From: Fictibacillus barbaricus
GTDB lineage: Bacteria; Bacillota; Bacilli; Bacillales; Fictibacillaceae
DNA length: 64,000 nucleotides
Direction: 5' to 3'
Assembly (NCBI RefSeq): GCF_014635025.1
Contig: NZ_BMCE01000002.1
Location: 806,001 to 870,000 of the forward strand
Part shown: positions 16,218 through 25,904 of the stretch, piece after piece
Layout of the letters: every line of letters starts with the position of its first letter
Numbering within the stretch: position 1 is the stretch's first letter
Made by a program: the position numbers and the translations under genes
The notes under the pieces: model-generated
The model's database searches: none
Told to the model about the DNA's origin: nothing
The model's input: only the letters and a program-made list of their open reading frames with translations

Positions 16218-17006
16218 ATGATGAGCCTTTACCTGAAATTAATCTCTGGCAGCCTTCGCTCTCGCATGCAATACAAAATGAACTTTCTAGTATCCTCCAT
16301 TTCTTACGGTCTCATCATGGCCGTGGATTTTGTTTTGCTTGCTGCCATTTTGCAGCGTTTTAACGATGTTAAAGGATGGAATCTTTATGAAGTGGGTTTG
16401 CTGTATGGAATCTCTTCTGTTGCCATTACTCTGTACAGAGTTTTTGGCGTTGAGATACATAACTTTGAACGATACATGGTTGAAGGAGACTTTGACAGTC
16501 TTTTGATTAGACCTGTTTCTCCACTGTCCTTGCTCTTAACTAAGAACTTGGATCTGTCACGAATTGGCGGAACTATTCAGGGCATCCTTATCCTTGCCAT
16601 TTCTATTTTCGGTCTGAATTTGAAGAATTTTGAACTGTTTTTATTAGTGCTTTATTTACCCATCTCAATTATTTCAGGAGTAGCCATTTGCTTTTCTTTA
16701 GGACTATTAACTGCTACGATTGCTTTTTGGACACAGCGGATCAAAGATTTTCAAACATTTACGCTGTATGCTCCTTTTAACGCAGCCAACTACCCCATGA
16801 ACATTTATCCAAGCTGGTTGAAGTTGATCTTTTTTACTGTTATTCCAGTCGGTTTTATGAACTATACTCCTATTCTATTTTTATTGGATAAAGGCGGCAG
16901 TCTCTGGAATCTTGCATTGCCTCCAGCTGTTGCAACCATTTTCTTATTTTTAGCATTACGTTTCTGGCAATTTGGCATCCGGCATTATCACAGTACAGGA
17001 AGCTAA
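16218..17006 (+). CDS. ABC-2 family permease, subunit 2
   Basis: 262 residues with six hydrophobic segments and the loop MVEGDFDSLLIRPVSPL, which parallels the RPTN region of subunit 1. This pairing argues for a heterodimeric membrane domain. GGAGG is 4 bases before ATG 16218 and 7 bases before ATG 16221; either could be used. The ATPase follows after 12 bases. Confidence 0.85.
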   Translation: MMSLYLKLISGSLRSRMQYKMNFLVSSISYGLIMAVDFVLLAAILQRFNDVKGWNLYEVGLLYGISSVAITLYRVFGVEIHNFERYMVEGDFDSLLIRPVSPLSLLLTKNLDLSRIGGTIQGILILAISIFGLNLKNFELFLLVLYLPISIISGVAICFSLGLLTATIAFWTQRIKDFQTFTLYAPFNAANYPMNIYPSWLKLIFFTVIPVGFMNYTPILFLLDKGGSLWNLALPPAVATIFLFLALRFWQFGIRHYHSTGS

Positions 17007-17018
17007 GGAGGGTTATCT

Positions 17019-17987
17019 ATGATTGTTGCAGATCAATTGAACAAACATTTTAAGATCTATGAAACCAAGAAAGGATTCATCGGCTCATTCGCGTCTCTTC
17101 TATCAACTAAACATCATATTGTAAAAGCAGTAAATGACATTTCTTTTACGATTGAAAAAGGTGAATTTGTTGGGTATATAGGGCCGAACGGTGCAGGTAA
17201 ATCAACCACGATCAAGATGCTGTCTGGCATTCTTCATCCAACTAACGGAAGAATTGAAGTCGGCGGCATTAGCCCCCAAAAGAGAAGAAAAGAAGTAGCA
17301 AAGAAGATTGGGATCGTTTTCGGACAGCGCACCCAGCTATGGTGGGACCTTCCGTTAAGAGATTCATTTGATATTCTAAAAGAAATGTACAAAGTACCTG
17401 ATGCGAAATACCAACGGTTTTTAAAATTGTATGATGATATGCTTCAGATCGGAAAATTTATGGATACACCTGTACGAAAACTCTCCTTAGGTCAAAGAAT
17501 GCGCGGCGATCTAGCAGCTGCCATGATACACGATCCGGATATCTTATTTTTGGATGAACCAACGATCGGGTTGGATGTGAATGCAAAAACGAGTATTCGG
17601 GCTTTTCTAAAAGAATTGAATACCAATGAAAAGAAAACGATTCTATTAACGACTCACGATATGGATGACATTGAACAGCTATGCAGCCGTGTAATCGTGA
17701 TCAACCACGGTCAGATTGTTCTAGATGGAACATTGGAAGAGTTAAGGAAAAATATTGGTTTGCCAAGCTTGATGGAAATTCAATACCGGGAGAAACCAGA
17801 TGTTTCTGAAGTCAAACTAACCGGAATTGAAAAGATGAAGTGGGAAGATGAAAAACTCGTCATTCTTTATGATCGTTCTGTTCTTTCATCACCATCTTTG
17901 CTGCAGAATGTAACACAATGGGGTGAACCGTTAGATATTCAGATGAAAGAACCGGATATCGAGGAAGTTATTCAAAAGATTTACTAG
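17019..17987 (+). CDS. ABC-2 transporter ATP-binding protein
   Basis: 322 residues. Walker A GPNGAGKST (about 54-62), signature LSLGQ, Walker B ILFLDEPTIGLD and switch TTHDMDD are all intact. The TQLWWDL stretch before the helical domain is typical of ATPases that pair with DUF990 permeases. The last 80 residues form a regulatory C-terminal domain. It is the third gene of the operon and drives export through the two permeases. Confidence 0.9.
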   Translation: MIVADQLNKHFKIYETKKGFIGSFASLLSTKHHIVKAVNDISFTIEKGEFVGYIGPNGAGKSTTIKMLSGILHPTNGRIEVGGISPQKRRKEVAKKIGIVFGQRTQLWWDLPLRDSFDILKEMYKVPDAKYQRFLKLYDDMLQIGKFMDTPVRKLSLGQRMRGDLAAAMIHDPDILFLDEPTIGLDVNAKTSIRAFLKELNTNEKKTILLTTHDMDDIEQLCSRVIVINHGQIVLDGTLEELRKNIGLPSLMEIQYREKPDVSEVKLTGIEKMKWEDEKLVILYDRSVLSSPSLLQNVTQWGEPLDIQMKEPDIEEVIQKIY

Positions 17988-17999
17988 TAATAAAGAGAG

Positions 18000-18043
18000 A
18001 AAGCTGGCTCATCAGGTCTTTTTTGCCCTGTAGAGCCAGCTTT
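18000..18043 (+). terminator. Terminator of the ABC-2 operon
   Basis: Perfect 11-bp arms AAAGCTGGCTC and GAGCCAGCTTT with an inner CAGG/CCTG pairing. Confidence 0.85.
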
Positions 18044-18071
18044 CCTACTTTATTTGATTACTTTTTATGAT

Positions 18072-18144
18072 AATCTGTCCGATTCGAGCAACAATCTGTC
18101 CACTTGGATCACTAATTTGTCCAGTTGAAGAAATAATCTGTCTA
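18072..18144. repeat. Tandem repeat with exact 21-bp period, four units
   Basis: Units start at 18072, 18093, 18114 and 18135 with cores AATCTGTCC, AATCTGTCC, AATTTGTCC and AATCTGTCT. The 12 bases between cores vary. It lies directly after the patatin stop codon; in the patatin frame it reads as heptapeptides with GQI cores until a second stop. Confidence 0.85.
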
Positions 18145-18146
18145 AT

Positions 18147-19004
18147 CTAGTTTGAAAGCCATTTTTGCAAGTTCTCCATCTGATTCATCGCATCTATCCG
18201 GCCTTGTTCATACAATACGCCAAGTCGTTTCGGATCTCGCTCTACTCGTTTCACTTGCATTTTCTCCATCGGCCGTAAAACAAATAGATTGCCTTTCTTC
18301 TCTTCTTCTTCAATATAATCCAAGGTCTCGTTATATCTTAGGTAACGTCCTCTTAAGCTTTCATCGAGGCCTGTATATTCTGGATAAAATCGCCTTGTAA
18401 CCCATGTCATTCTAGGCTTCTTCTTTCGATAGCCCTGATTTTGCGTTAGAACGACTACGCCCTTTTTTACACCATCATTCAAAGCTTGACGAACCGGTAT
18501 CGGATCGGAAATGCCCCCGTCCATCATATGCCCTCCTGCAATCTCAACCACTGGAGCAATAAAGGGTATAGAAGAAGATGCACGTAAAACTTTTGATATA
18601 TCCACCTCTTCATAGTCTTCTCTGCTTAGATAGACGGGTTTTCCTGTACGGCAGTCGGTAACTACGACGACAAAACGTTCTTCTGACTGATTAAACGCCT
18701 GATAATCAAATGGAACAAGCCGATTTGGCAACTCATCAAAGATGAAATCCATCCCAAATAATCCTTTTTTCTTAAACAGCCAATTTTTATAGGAAATATA
18801 TTCAGGATGTGAGCTGTATTCAAGATTCACCGTACGGTTTCTTCCGTGCTGCCTCGATAAGTAAGATACTGCATTACATGCTCCTGCAGATGCACCAATG
18901 ACATATGGAAAATAAAGGTCGTTCTCCATGAACACATCCAGTACTCCTGCAGTATAGACCCCGCGCATTCCGCCACCTTCAAGAATAAGTCCAGAGTTTT
19001 CCAA
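18147..19004 (-). CDS. Patatin-like phospholipase
   Basis: About 285 residues. Motifs in order are the oxyanion hole GGGMRGVYTAG, nucleophile GASAG and the dyad aspartate in DGGISDPIP. This is the Ser-Asp dyad of bacterial patatins (YqhO-like in size), acyl hydrolases acting on lipids in the cytoplasm or at the membrane. No signal peptide is seen. TTG 19004 has AGGTGG 8 bases upstream and is preferred; in-frame GTG codons at 19016 and 19013 lack a binding site. A 21-bp-period repeat begins right after its stop codon. Confidence 0.88.
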   Translation of the reverse strand: MENSGLILEGGGMRGVYTAGVLDVFMENDLYFPYVIGASAGACNAVSYLSRQHGRNRTVNLEYSSHPEYISYKNWLFKKKGLFGMDFIFDELPNRLVPFDYQAFNQSEERFVVVVTDCRTGKPVYLSREDYEEVDISKVLRASSSIPFIAPVVEIAGGHMMDGGISDPIPVRQALNDGVKKGVVVLTQNQGYRKKKPRMTWVTRRFYPEYTGLDESLRGRYLRYNETLDYIEEEEKKGNLFVLRPMEKMQVKRVERDPKRLGVLYEQGRIDAMNQMENLQKWLSN

Positions 19005-19093
19005 ATTTGGCACCACCTATTGTTAACTAACTTTATTATTTATGATTTTAATTATATGAAAAACAGATAAGAAAAATCCAGTGGATCGTTCTA

Positions 19094-19129
19094 AAATAAA
19101 AAACCATCTTCTTAAATCAAAGACGGTTT
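19094..19129 (-). terminator. Terminator of the amidase gene
   Basis: AAACCATC/GACGGTTT arms with one mismatch; a minus-strand T tract follows. Confidence 0.6.
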
Positions 19130-19137
19130 TTGTTTTT

Positions 19138-20736
19138 TTATTTAAAATAATTAACTAGTCCGTTTGTAATTCCTGAAGCGGCTCTTGATTGAAAAGAATT
19201 GCTTTTTATCGTTATTTCGTCCATTGGATTTGATAAAAACCCTAGTTCTACAAGTACGGAAGGCTGCTTATTCTCACGAAGTACATGAAAGTTACCATAC
19301 CTGACACTTCCGCCTTTGAGTCCCGTATTTGCCTGGAGCAATCCAGCGTGAACAGAATCTGCCAGTTTGATATCTTTTTGTCCATAATAGAAAGTTAACA
19401 GCCCTGTTGCCGATTTATCCGTTGCCGAATTGTAATGAAGGCTGACAAACGCATCTGCAAAATGATAATGACTGATCTCTACACGTTTGCTTAATGAAAC
19501 ATAGCTGCTGTCACTCCGCGTCAGGATAACAACGGCACCTGCCTTACTCAGTTCGGTTGCCAAGAGCCTTGCACTCATCAAAGTAAGATCAGCTTCTCTC
19601 GTTCCTGTAGATTTTCCTAATGCTCCTGGATCATGGCCTCCATGACCCGGATCGATCACAATCCGCTTACCTTTTAGCCCACCTATCGATGGTTTAGGTG
19701 CAGGTCCTTGACCAGGTGAAGAGGTGGTTTGCTGCACAGCAACTAGCCAGCCCGCAATCCAAGCGGTGTTTCCGTTTGGCAGCTTCAGCTGTACCCAATC
19801 ATTTTTAGACTGGATATATGCATACTCATCTCCTTGATTTGCCTTACCTACTATGAGATATGCAGTTGAAGGACCTTGCCTGATATTTACTCCATCTGCC
19901 ATCACTACTACCTTTTTTAGTACGGAAGATGGTGGTGCAGCTGGGGGCTTTGTTTCTGGTTTTGGTTTTGATGCAACTGGATTTTCACCGCTTTGAACAG
20001 AAACATACTGACTCGAAGCCCAACCCTTTTTACCGTCAGATGTTTGAATGGATAACCAGCCATTTGATTCTGATAAGATCTGGACAGATGTACCAAACTT
20101 AAGAGAGCCAATAATCGGTGCGTTTAAGTTGCCGGATGAACGGAAATTTAAGTAAGTTGCTGTTACCTTACCCCATTTTGCTTTATTGTCCGGTTTAGAA
20201 GTTGATGGTTTTTGTGCAACTGGCGCAGTTCCGGATTGAGTCAACAGATAAGCACTGCTTACCCACCCTTTTAAAGACCCATATGTAATGTTAGACCACT
20301 TTCCTTCTTCTCTTTGCACGGTGACCAAGGTTCCATTTTTAAGAGAACCTACTACCTTGTTTTGTGTTCCTGCACCACTTCTAACATTTAAAGAAGTAGC
20401 TGTTACTTTTGCTGTTTTCGTTTTGCTAGTTCCTTTAGCCTGTTCTGCTTTGGAAGTTCCGCTCGTCATTTTTAAAAACTCGGCACTGACCCATGCTTTT
20501 CCGCCATTAAAGGAGATATTTGCCCATCCCTCTTCTGTTTTATAAACTGTAACGGTTGATCCTCTTTTTAAAGACCCGATCTGTTTAGCCTTAATAGTAG
20601 GTTCTGACCGCACGTTTAAGCTGGTTGCATTGACGGAAGCGGTTTTTAGTTCTGCTGATGCAGGCATTGCTTGAATGCTTGTTAGGATGAGGATGGCCAT
20701 AAGAAATAAACTAGTCAGCATCTGATTTACTTTCAC
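19138..20736 (-). CDS. Secreted N-acetylmuramoyl-L-alanine amidase with four SH3 domains
   Basis: About 532 residues: signal peptide ending near ASA (about 27), four bacterial SH3 modules each with an LNVRS/LNFRS/VNIRQ strand, a proline-rich spacer, and an Amidase_3 domain (about 355-530). Zinc ligands are His in DPGHGG, Glu in TREAD and His in SLHYN; the catalytic Glu is in LVELGFLSN. It cleaves the amide between MurNAc and L-Ala in cell-wall peptidoglycan, with the SH3 modules holding the wall. It resembles B. subtilis YrvJ in size and layout. GTG 20736 is 9 bases after GAGGAG. Confidence 0.92.
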   Translation of the reverse strand: MKVNQMLTSLFLMAILILTSIQAMPASAELKTASVNATSLNVRSEPTIKAKQIGSLKRGSTVTVYKTEEGWANISFNGGKAWVSAEFLKMTSGTSKAEQAKGTSKTKTAKVTATSLNVRSGAGTQNKVVGSLKNGTLVTVQREEGKWSNITYGSLKGWVSSAYLLTQSGTAPVAQKPSTSKPDNKAKWGKVTATYLNFRSSGNLNAPIIGSLKFGTSVQILSESNGWLSIQTSDGKKGWASSQYVSVQSGENPVASKPKPETKPPAAPPSSVLKKVVVMADGVNIRQGPSTAYLIVGKANQGDEYAYIQSKNDWVQLKLPNGNTAWIAGWLVAVQQTTSSPGQGPAPKPSIGGLKGKRIVIDPGHGGHDPGALGKSTGTREADLTLMSARLLATELSKAGAVVILTRSDSSYVSLSKRVEISHYHFADAFVSLHYNSATDKSATGLLTFYYGQKDIKLADSVHAGLLQANTGLKGGSVRYGNFHVLRENKQPSVLVELGFLSNPMDEITIKSNSFQSRAASGITNGLVNYFK

Positions 20737-20876
20737 ACGATTCAACTCCTCTTTGAACGTCCTGTACTTGCTGTAAATCTTATATCGTCATTCCTCAAGC
20801 ATTCATGAATAAAAACCTTATAAAAAGACAAAAAGAAATACCCTGCCGTCCTGGCCAGGGCATTCTGTTATTTTAT

Positions 20877-21653
20877 TTATATCAATCCAAAATGTTTTAA
20901 ACCATGATAGATCCCATCGTCATCTACGGACTTCGTTACAAAATCCGCAGCTTCTTTCGCTTCTTTCAAACCGTTCCCCATTGCAATTCCCGTACCAGCA
21001 GCATTTAACATCTCAATATCGTTTAGTGCATCTCCAAAAGCATATACATTTTCAGGCTTCATGTTCATCTGCTTGATAAAGGCTTCGATTCCTTTTGCCT
21101 TTGAACCTCCTGTAGGCAAGATATCTAATGCATTCTCGTGCCATCTTATAAAATCAAACGTTCCTTTATAGCCGTCCTTATAAACGTGTTCATGCTGCTC
21201 CTGACAGAACAATAGAACTTGATAGACTTCGTTTTCTTTATAAAAACCAGGGTGATAAACTGGATAGCTAGGCATTAGATTAAACGTACAATTCTTAATG
21301 ATCTCATGGTTATCTGCATTGCAAGTTGCTCTTTCATGATCAAGATAAACGAGAGGATGACCTGCTTTTTCAGCCTCTTCTTCAATCTTTAAAATGGATT
21401 CTTTGGATAATGGTGTTTTATGGATCACTTCATCTTTAAAAACAACGTACGAACCATTAAAACTCACAAAAGAGTCCACAGCTAATTCCTCACGAATTGG
21501 TTCAAACATGAATGGTCCGCGTCCAGTTGCAATGGCAACATGAACACCATTCTTGTTTAACTGAAGAATGCTTTCTTTAGTACTGTCAGGAATTTTCTTT
21601 TCATCATTTACGAGGGTTCCGTCTATATCAAAAAATACTATTTTGTCATTCAT
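20877..21653 (-). CDS. Cof-type HAD-IIB phosphatase
   Basis: 258 residues. The HAD motifs are DIDGTL (motif I, about 9-14), a Thr in IATGR (motif II), Lys in the GGSKAKGI region (motif III) and GDALNDIEML (motif IV). The large alpha/beta cap between motifs II and III identifies the IIB (Cof) class, which removes phosphate from sugar phosphates, FMN or pyridoxal phosphate. The actual substrate is unknown. A partial hairpin at 20837-20864 follows the stop and may terminate it. Confidence 0.9.
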   Translation of the reverse strand: MNDKIVFFDIDGTLVNDEKKIPDSTKESILQLNKNGVHVAIATGRGPFMFEPIREELAVDSFVSFNGSYVVFKDEVIHKTPLSKESILKIEEEAEKAGHPLVYLDHERATCNADNHEIIKNCTFNLMPSYPVYHPGFYKENEVYQVLLFCQEQHEHVYKDGYKGTFDFIRWHENALDILPTGGSKAKGIEAFIKQMNMKPENVYAFGDALNDIEMLNAAGTGIAMGNGLKEAKEAADFVTKSVDDDGIYHGLKHFGLI

Positions 21654-21730
21654 TTAGCATCGTCTCCTGTTGTAAGCTCTCACCCTACCAATACTGTTAC
21701 GATTCGTTCCAAATGTCAAATAATGCGGCC

Positions 21731-22669
21731 TTATTTATTTACAGTCTGATTCACTTTCAGAATTCCTTTTTCTGGCATAGATAATAAGAAGACCGTGAGG
21801 ATGATTAGCATTCCGCCTGCTGTTTGAAAGCTCCCAAAAGCCGTTCCTAACCAGACGACAGAAACAATGGTAGCAACAAGCGGTTCTGCACTACCAAGTA
21901 AACTCGTTTCAGTCGATGTAATATATTTCAAACTATCTAAATACAGATAGAATGGTAAAAGGGTACCAAAAATTACCACAAAGGCAAGCATCCAAAATAA
22001 TGAGAGTGACCAATCTATAAAACCCGCCTGCCAAGGCTGCGTCCAGATTGAAACAGCCAACCCCCCCAGCAGCATCGCCCATCCAACGATAGTAGCAGAT
22101 GCATAACGCTTCAATAAGCGCACGGGATATACGGTATAGACGGCAACAGAAACTCCTGATAAAACACCCCAAAAGATCGCCTCTTTAGAAACGGTAATCT
22201 TGTCCAGCTGTCCATTCGTTAAAAGTAAAAAGGTACCTGATAATGCCAATAATACAGCAATCCATTCTTTACGTTTTGGCCACTTTAAAAATTTTATCGC
22301 AAAGTAAATGGTAATAAATACTGGTCCAAGAAACTGTAGGAGTGTTGCCGTTGGAGCGTTCCCTGCTTCAATGCTCAAAAAGAAAGTCAGTTGTGCTCCG
22401 AGCATCCCCGTCAACGAAAAGACGAGTAAATCCATTCTGTCTCTTTTGTCCTTCCAAACTCCAAAAATATTATGATGAAAGGAAACAAGAAATAAAAGAA
22501 GTACACCTGCCATAATCATACGGACCGAAACAAGCCACGTTGCTGTGACTGCCGAATGTGAGAAGATCCATTCTGCAGCATTTCCGGAGAATCCCCAAAG
22601 CGAAGCTCCTGCCAATGCCAGCCCTATACCTTTCCATCGGGAAAAATCTTTATTTATTTGATTTCCCAT
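21731..22669 (-). CDS. EamA/DMT-family transporter
   Basis: About 312 residues with ten hydrophobic segments arranged as two EamA repeats; the LLGSAEPLVATIVSVVWLG stretch near helix 9 is typical. These proteins are usually metabolite or amino-acid exporters. ATG 22669 has a fair GGTGG site; the frame extends upstream to 22756, but those residues look non-membrane and lack a binding site. It is monocistronic. Confidence 0.85.
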   Translation of the reverse strand: MGNQINKDFSRWKGIGLALAGASLWGFSGNAAEWIFSHSAVTATWLVSVRMIMAGVLLLFLVSFHHNIFGVWKDKRDRMDLLVFSLTGMLGAQLTFFLSIEAGNAPTATLLQFLGPVFITIYFAIKFLKWPKRKEWIAVLLALSGTFLLLTNGQLDKITVSKEAIFWGVLSGVSVAVYTVYPVRLLKRYASATIVGWAMLLGGLAVSIWTQPWQAGFIDWSLSLFWMLAFVVIFGTLLPFYLYLDSLKYITSTETSLLGSAEPLVATIVSVVWLGTAFGSFQTAGGMLIILTVFLLSMPEKGILKVNQTVNK

Positions 22670-22805
22670 TCCACCACCTGCTCTCTCTTTTGCATGCATA
22701 TTCTCGCTTTTCAACAAAATTCCTTCTCTATTATAAAATGAAAAGCTGCAAATCACATACCTTTATACGGAAATTAACAAATTTTTATTAAAGCTAAAAA
22801 CAATC

Positions 22806-22845
22806 AGAAAAGCACTGAACCGGAGACCAGTTCAATGCTTTTCTT
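22806..22845. other. Orphan long hairpin in the gap before the SASP gene
   Basis: AGAAAAGCA-c-TGAAC pairs with GTTCA-a-TGCTTTTCT, a 14-bp stem with one mismatch. It lies in the 345-base gap between the diverging DMT and SASP genes, after no gene on either strand, so it is a terminator without a partner or a small RNA end. Apart from this and the SASP promoter I see nothing in the gap. Confidence 0.45.
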
Positions 22846-22963
22846 GAAATAAAAATAGGGGGATGATTTATCATACGAAAAAGAATGGTTTTGGTGTCGT
22901 TATCACCAAAAATATGCGTATACCTACTAAATACATCACCTATAAAAATATTTTCCAGTACAT

Positions 22964-22992
22964 GCATAAATTTATAAAAGATATACAAACTA
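22964..22992 (+). promoter_or_regulatory. Possible sigma-G promoter of the SASP gene
   Basis: GCATA, a 17-bp spacer and CAAACTA resemble the forespore sigma-G consensus. The implied leader is very short (start near 22999, ribosome binding site at 23000), which weakens the call. Confidence 0.35.
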
Positions 22993-23014
22993 GTATTACA
23001 AGGAGGTGATACAT

Positions 23015-23221
23015 ATGGCACGTAACAACAACTCTAACGAATTAGTAGTAGCTGGAGCACAAGCAGCTTTGGATCAAATGAAGTATGAAATCGCTTCTGA
23101 GTTTGGTGTTCAACTTGGACCAGACACAACATCCCGTGCGAATGGATCTGTTGGTGGTGAAATCACTAAGCGTCTTGTTCAAATGGCTGAGCAGCAATTA
23201 GGTGGCGGATACCGTCGTTAA
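23015..23221 (+). CDS. Alpha/beta-type small acid-soluble spore protein
   Basis: 68 residues after AAGGAGGTGAT. The two family blocks are [16 protein letters not shown], with the germination protease cleavage site in EIASEFGV, and [14 protein letters not shown]. These proteins coat spore DNA, giving UV and heat resistance, and are degraded at germination. Asn-rich start and Gln/Gly-rich end are usual. A strong terminator shared with the converging nuclease gene follows. Confidence 0.96.
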   Translation: MARNNNSNELVVAGAQAALDQMKYEIASEFGVQLGPDTTSRANGSVGGEITKRLVQMAEQQLGGGYRR

Positions 23222-23239
23222 TCGCAACACATAAAAGAA

Positions 23240-23272
23240 AAAAGTCATCCCTCAACGATGGATGACTTTTTA
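23240..23272. terminator. Bidirectional terminator between SASP and nuclease genes
   Basis: Perfect 11-bp arms AAAAGTCATCC and GGATGACTTTT with T tracts both ways. Confidence 0.9.
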
Positions 23273-23277
23273 ATATT

Positions 23278-25686
23278 TTACTTCACTTTATCTAATTTTA
23301 CTTGAATCAGGACTGGGTCATGGTCACTAGCTCGTCCGTGTTCTTCCATGAACTGTGAGTTAATGTGAACAATATCGACCTTCGTCTTTTTCGCCATGTT
23401 ATTTGTTACAAGAATATGATCTAATACTTGAGCATTTCCTTGGTAAGAATACGTAAAGCGCTCATCCAAAGGCACTTCTTCAATCATGTTTGTTAACTCT
23501 TCACCTTTTAAAGTTTCTAATGCTGGAGTAAACTCAAAATCGTTAAAATCGCCAAGCAGAACAACTTTTGCATTTTTGTCTTCTTTCTTAACATCCTGCA
23601 CAAAATCGTTCACGACTCCAGCGATTTCTAAACGCTGAGCTTCACTTCCTAAAAACGGAGGCTGATTCTTTCCAAAAAGCGGCTGATCTCCACCTTTAGA
23701 ATTAAAGTGGTTCGCTACAACAATTACACTTTCACCTTTGAACATGAACTGAGCCGCTAACGGTTTACGGCTGTCCTCAAACGCTGGGTTTGTTGGATCA
23801 ATCCGTCCCGGGTTAAGCGTTAATTTGCCATCGTTGTATCCTACCGCTTGTGTAGCCGATCCTTTTGAACCTTCTGCCAATGTTACACGTTCTGGATTAT
23901 AGATGAATCCAACACGAATATTTCCACCAGGCTGTCCGCCATCTTGATTGTTTTCTGGGGCAACATCTGTGTAAACATATTCTGGTCCGCCTTGCGCTTT
24001 AATCTCCTCAATTAAGCGCACAGCACTTTCAGTTGCTTCTGTATAACCATTATTAATAGCACCGTTTCCGTCTTGCATCTCAACTAATCCTACAATATCC
24101 GGAGATTTTAAGTTAGAAATAATTGAATCTGCAATTCTGCTAACCTTTTCATCAGATGTATCAGAGGTGTTTGCCGAAAAGTTCTCAACGTTAAAGCTAG
24201 CAATTGTCAGCTCTTTATGTTTTTCGTGGAAGCGGCTTGTTTCACGTTCTGTTGTTCCTTCAACTAAGGTTGGAAGCTCCTCGCGATCAGCTAATACTTT
24301 GTAGTTACCGAATCCGTAACTAACTACCCCCGAAATCGTCCCTACAAAATAATCACCTGATTTGGCAACAAATGAAGTATCATCTATATCAACAAAGATA
24401 CGTTCAGGATTGTAATCAAACTCTGTTATGTTTAATCCACCAGCTGAATTAAGTCTGCTGCCTTTCCCGCTGTCTGGCAGCACTACAAGTTCACCATAAT
24501 TTTGTGGTGCGATAACAGCCGGGTTATTGATCTCTACCAGCATTCCTTCTATACTTTCATAAAAATCAATTCCATCTTCATCTGGATCAAATTCTGCAAA
24601 GTCATCATTATCGATTACTTGTGCTGGCTGTTGTAGGCCAAACATTCCAATAAGAAGAGATTCAGGAAGTTCTTGTCCCTCTGCTATGGATGCTATCCTC
24701 CCATAATCTGCATTAATCTCAGTTACAGCAAGATCGGTTTTTAACTTATCAGAGTACCCTTCAAGTACCCACTCTTTTACAGTACCGTTAACTGAAATGA
24801 CATTTCCTACAGCTTGTCCGTGTCCTTTTTTATAAACTAAAATACCTTCAGAAGTTTTAGCATCTATATCAGGCTTTAGATCCTGCATGTAGAAGTTGCT
24901 GCTATCTACTACTTTTGTAACAATTCCTTCTACACCTTCAACCGCTTTGTTTGCATATGGTGATTGATGGCTGGCTCCTTGAATATCGTGGATACGAAGT
25001 CCCGAAAGTGCCACCTGGTATTTAAATGTAGCAACGTCGCTGTTTTTTAAACCTTCTTTTATTGCAATTGCTTTAATCGTTACATCTTCGTTGACCGTGA
25101 TTGGTGTTGAATAACGTGAACTATCACTTGTAGGATTAGAACCATCAAGTGTAAAGTAGATCGCTGCATCAGGAGTTGCTGTGGTTAGAGTGACGTTTGT
25201 CCCTTTTGAAACAATCTCACCTGTAACTGATGAAGTAATCACTTCAACTTGTGGTTCAGGTGTTGAACCGTCTACGAAAGTGAATGCTGTAGCACTTTTA
25301 TGTCCAGGCATTGAGAAATAAGGTTCTAGATTTCCTGTAATCTGAATCTTCTTGCCCAGGTTCGATGGATTAGATTTTAAGTTTAAACCTTCTCGAACTT
25401 TTCCAATTGGTAATTGAACAGGTAGTATTTTCGTTTTATCTTTTTCATTAGGCGAATCTGCAATTGCAATGTTTGTGTCAGTTGTAAAAGGTCCTTCATG
25501 TTGAAAACTATTTGTGGCTTTTACTATCCCTACAATATATCCTTCAACAGTTGCTGTACCACTGTTGTTAGCTATTGCATGGCTTACCGTAATCGCTTCA
25601 GCTGCCGAGGCCTTTTGCTGCAAAGGTAAGATCAGGCTAATTACCATCGCTAAAATAATCCCTAAATTTATGAGTTTCTTCGTCAT
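23278..25686 (-). CDS. Large secreted endonuclease/exonuclease/phosphatase-family protein
   Basis: About 802 residues: signal peptide (cleavage near ASA, about 28); an OB-like domain (about 33-150, AITVSHAIANNSG start); a chitobiase-type beta domain with YFTLDGSNPTSDSSRYS (about 155-225); a second OB-like region resembling extracellular nucleases (about 230-320); and an endonuclease/exonuclease/phosphatase catalytic domain (about 495-800). The latter shows ASFNVENFS, the metal Glu in LVEMQDGNG, NHFNSKGGD, LLGDFNDFEF and GRASDHDPVLI. It probably degrades extracellular nucleic acid for phosphate or nucleotides. No LPXTG or membrane anchor is visible. The start is ATG 25686; GAGGTG lies about 10 bases upstream. 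Confidence 0.9.
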   Translation of the reverse strand: MTKKLINLGIILAMVISLILPLQQKASAAEAITVSHAIANNSGTATVEGYIVGIVKATNSFQHEGPFTTDTNIAIADSPNEKDKTKILPVQLPIGKVREGLNLKSNPSNLGKKIQITGNLEPYFSMPGHKSATAFTFVDGSTPEPQVEVITSSVTGEIVSKGTNVTLTTATPDAAIYFTLDGSNPTSDSSRYSTPITVNEDVTIKAIAIKEGLKNSDVATFKYQVALSGLRIHDIQGASHQSPYANKAVEGVEGIVTKVVDSSNFYMQDLKPDIDAKTSEGILVYKKGHGQAVGNVISVNGTVKEWVLEGYSDKLKTDLAVTEINADYGRIASIAEGQELPESLLIGMFGLQQPAQVIDNDDFAEFDPDEDGIDFYESIEGMLVEINNPAVIAPQNYGELVVLPDSGKGSRLNSAGGLNITEFDYNPERIFVDIDDTSFVAKSGDYFVGTISGVVSYGFGNYKVLADREELPTLVEGTTERETSRFHEKHKELTIASFNVENFSANTSDTSDEKVSRIADSIISNLKSPDIVGLVEMQDGNGAINNGYTEATESAVRLIEEIKAQGGPEYVYTDVAPENNQDGGQPGGNIRVGFIYNPERVTLAEGSKGSATQAVGYNDGKLTLNPGRIDPTNPAFEDSRKPLAAQFMFKGESVIVVANHFNSKGGDQPLFGKNQPPFLGSEAQRLEIAGVVNDFVQDVKKEDKNAKVVLLGDFNDFEFTPALETLKGEELTNMIEEVPLDERFTYSYQGNAQVLDHILVTNNMAKKTKVDIVHINSQFMEEHGRASDHDPVLIQVKLDKVK

Positions 25687-25904
25687 TCTTAGAAACACCT
25701 CTATTCACCTTCCCATTTTTTAAAATGTAAAACTTAGTCAATCCATGAAAAATATAACACAATAGTACCGATTCAAATGTTAGTTTTATGTTAAAACAGT
25801 TAAAAAGACTTACAAAAAAATTACAACTAGTTCTCTTTTACTATCTTCCTTACAATAAAAAAGCCGACTCCTTTTAATGATGGTTCAACTAAAAGTGTCA
25901 GCCT

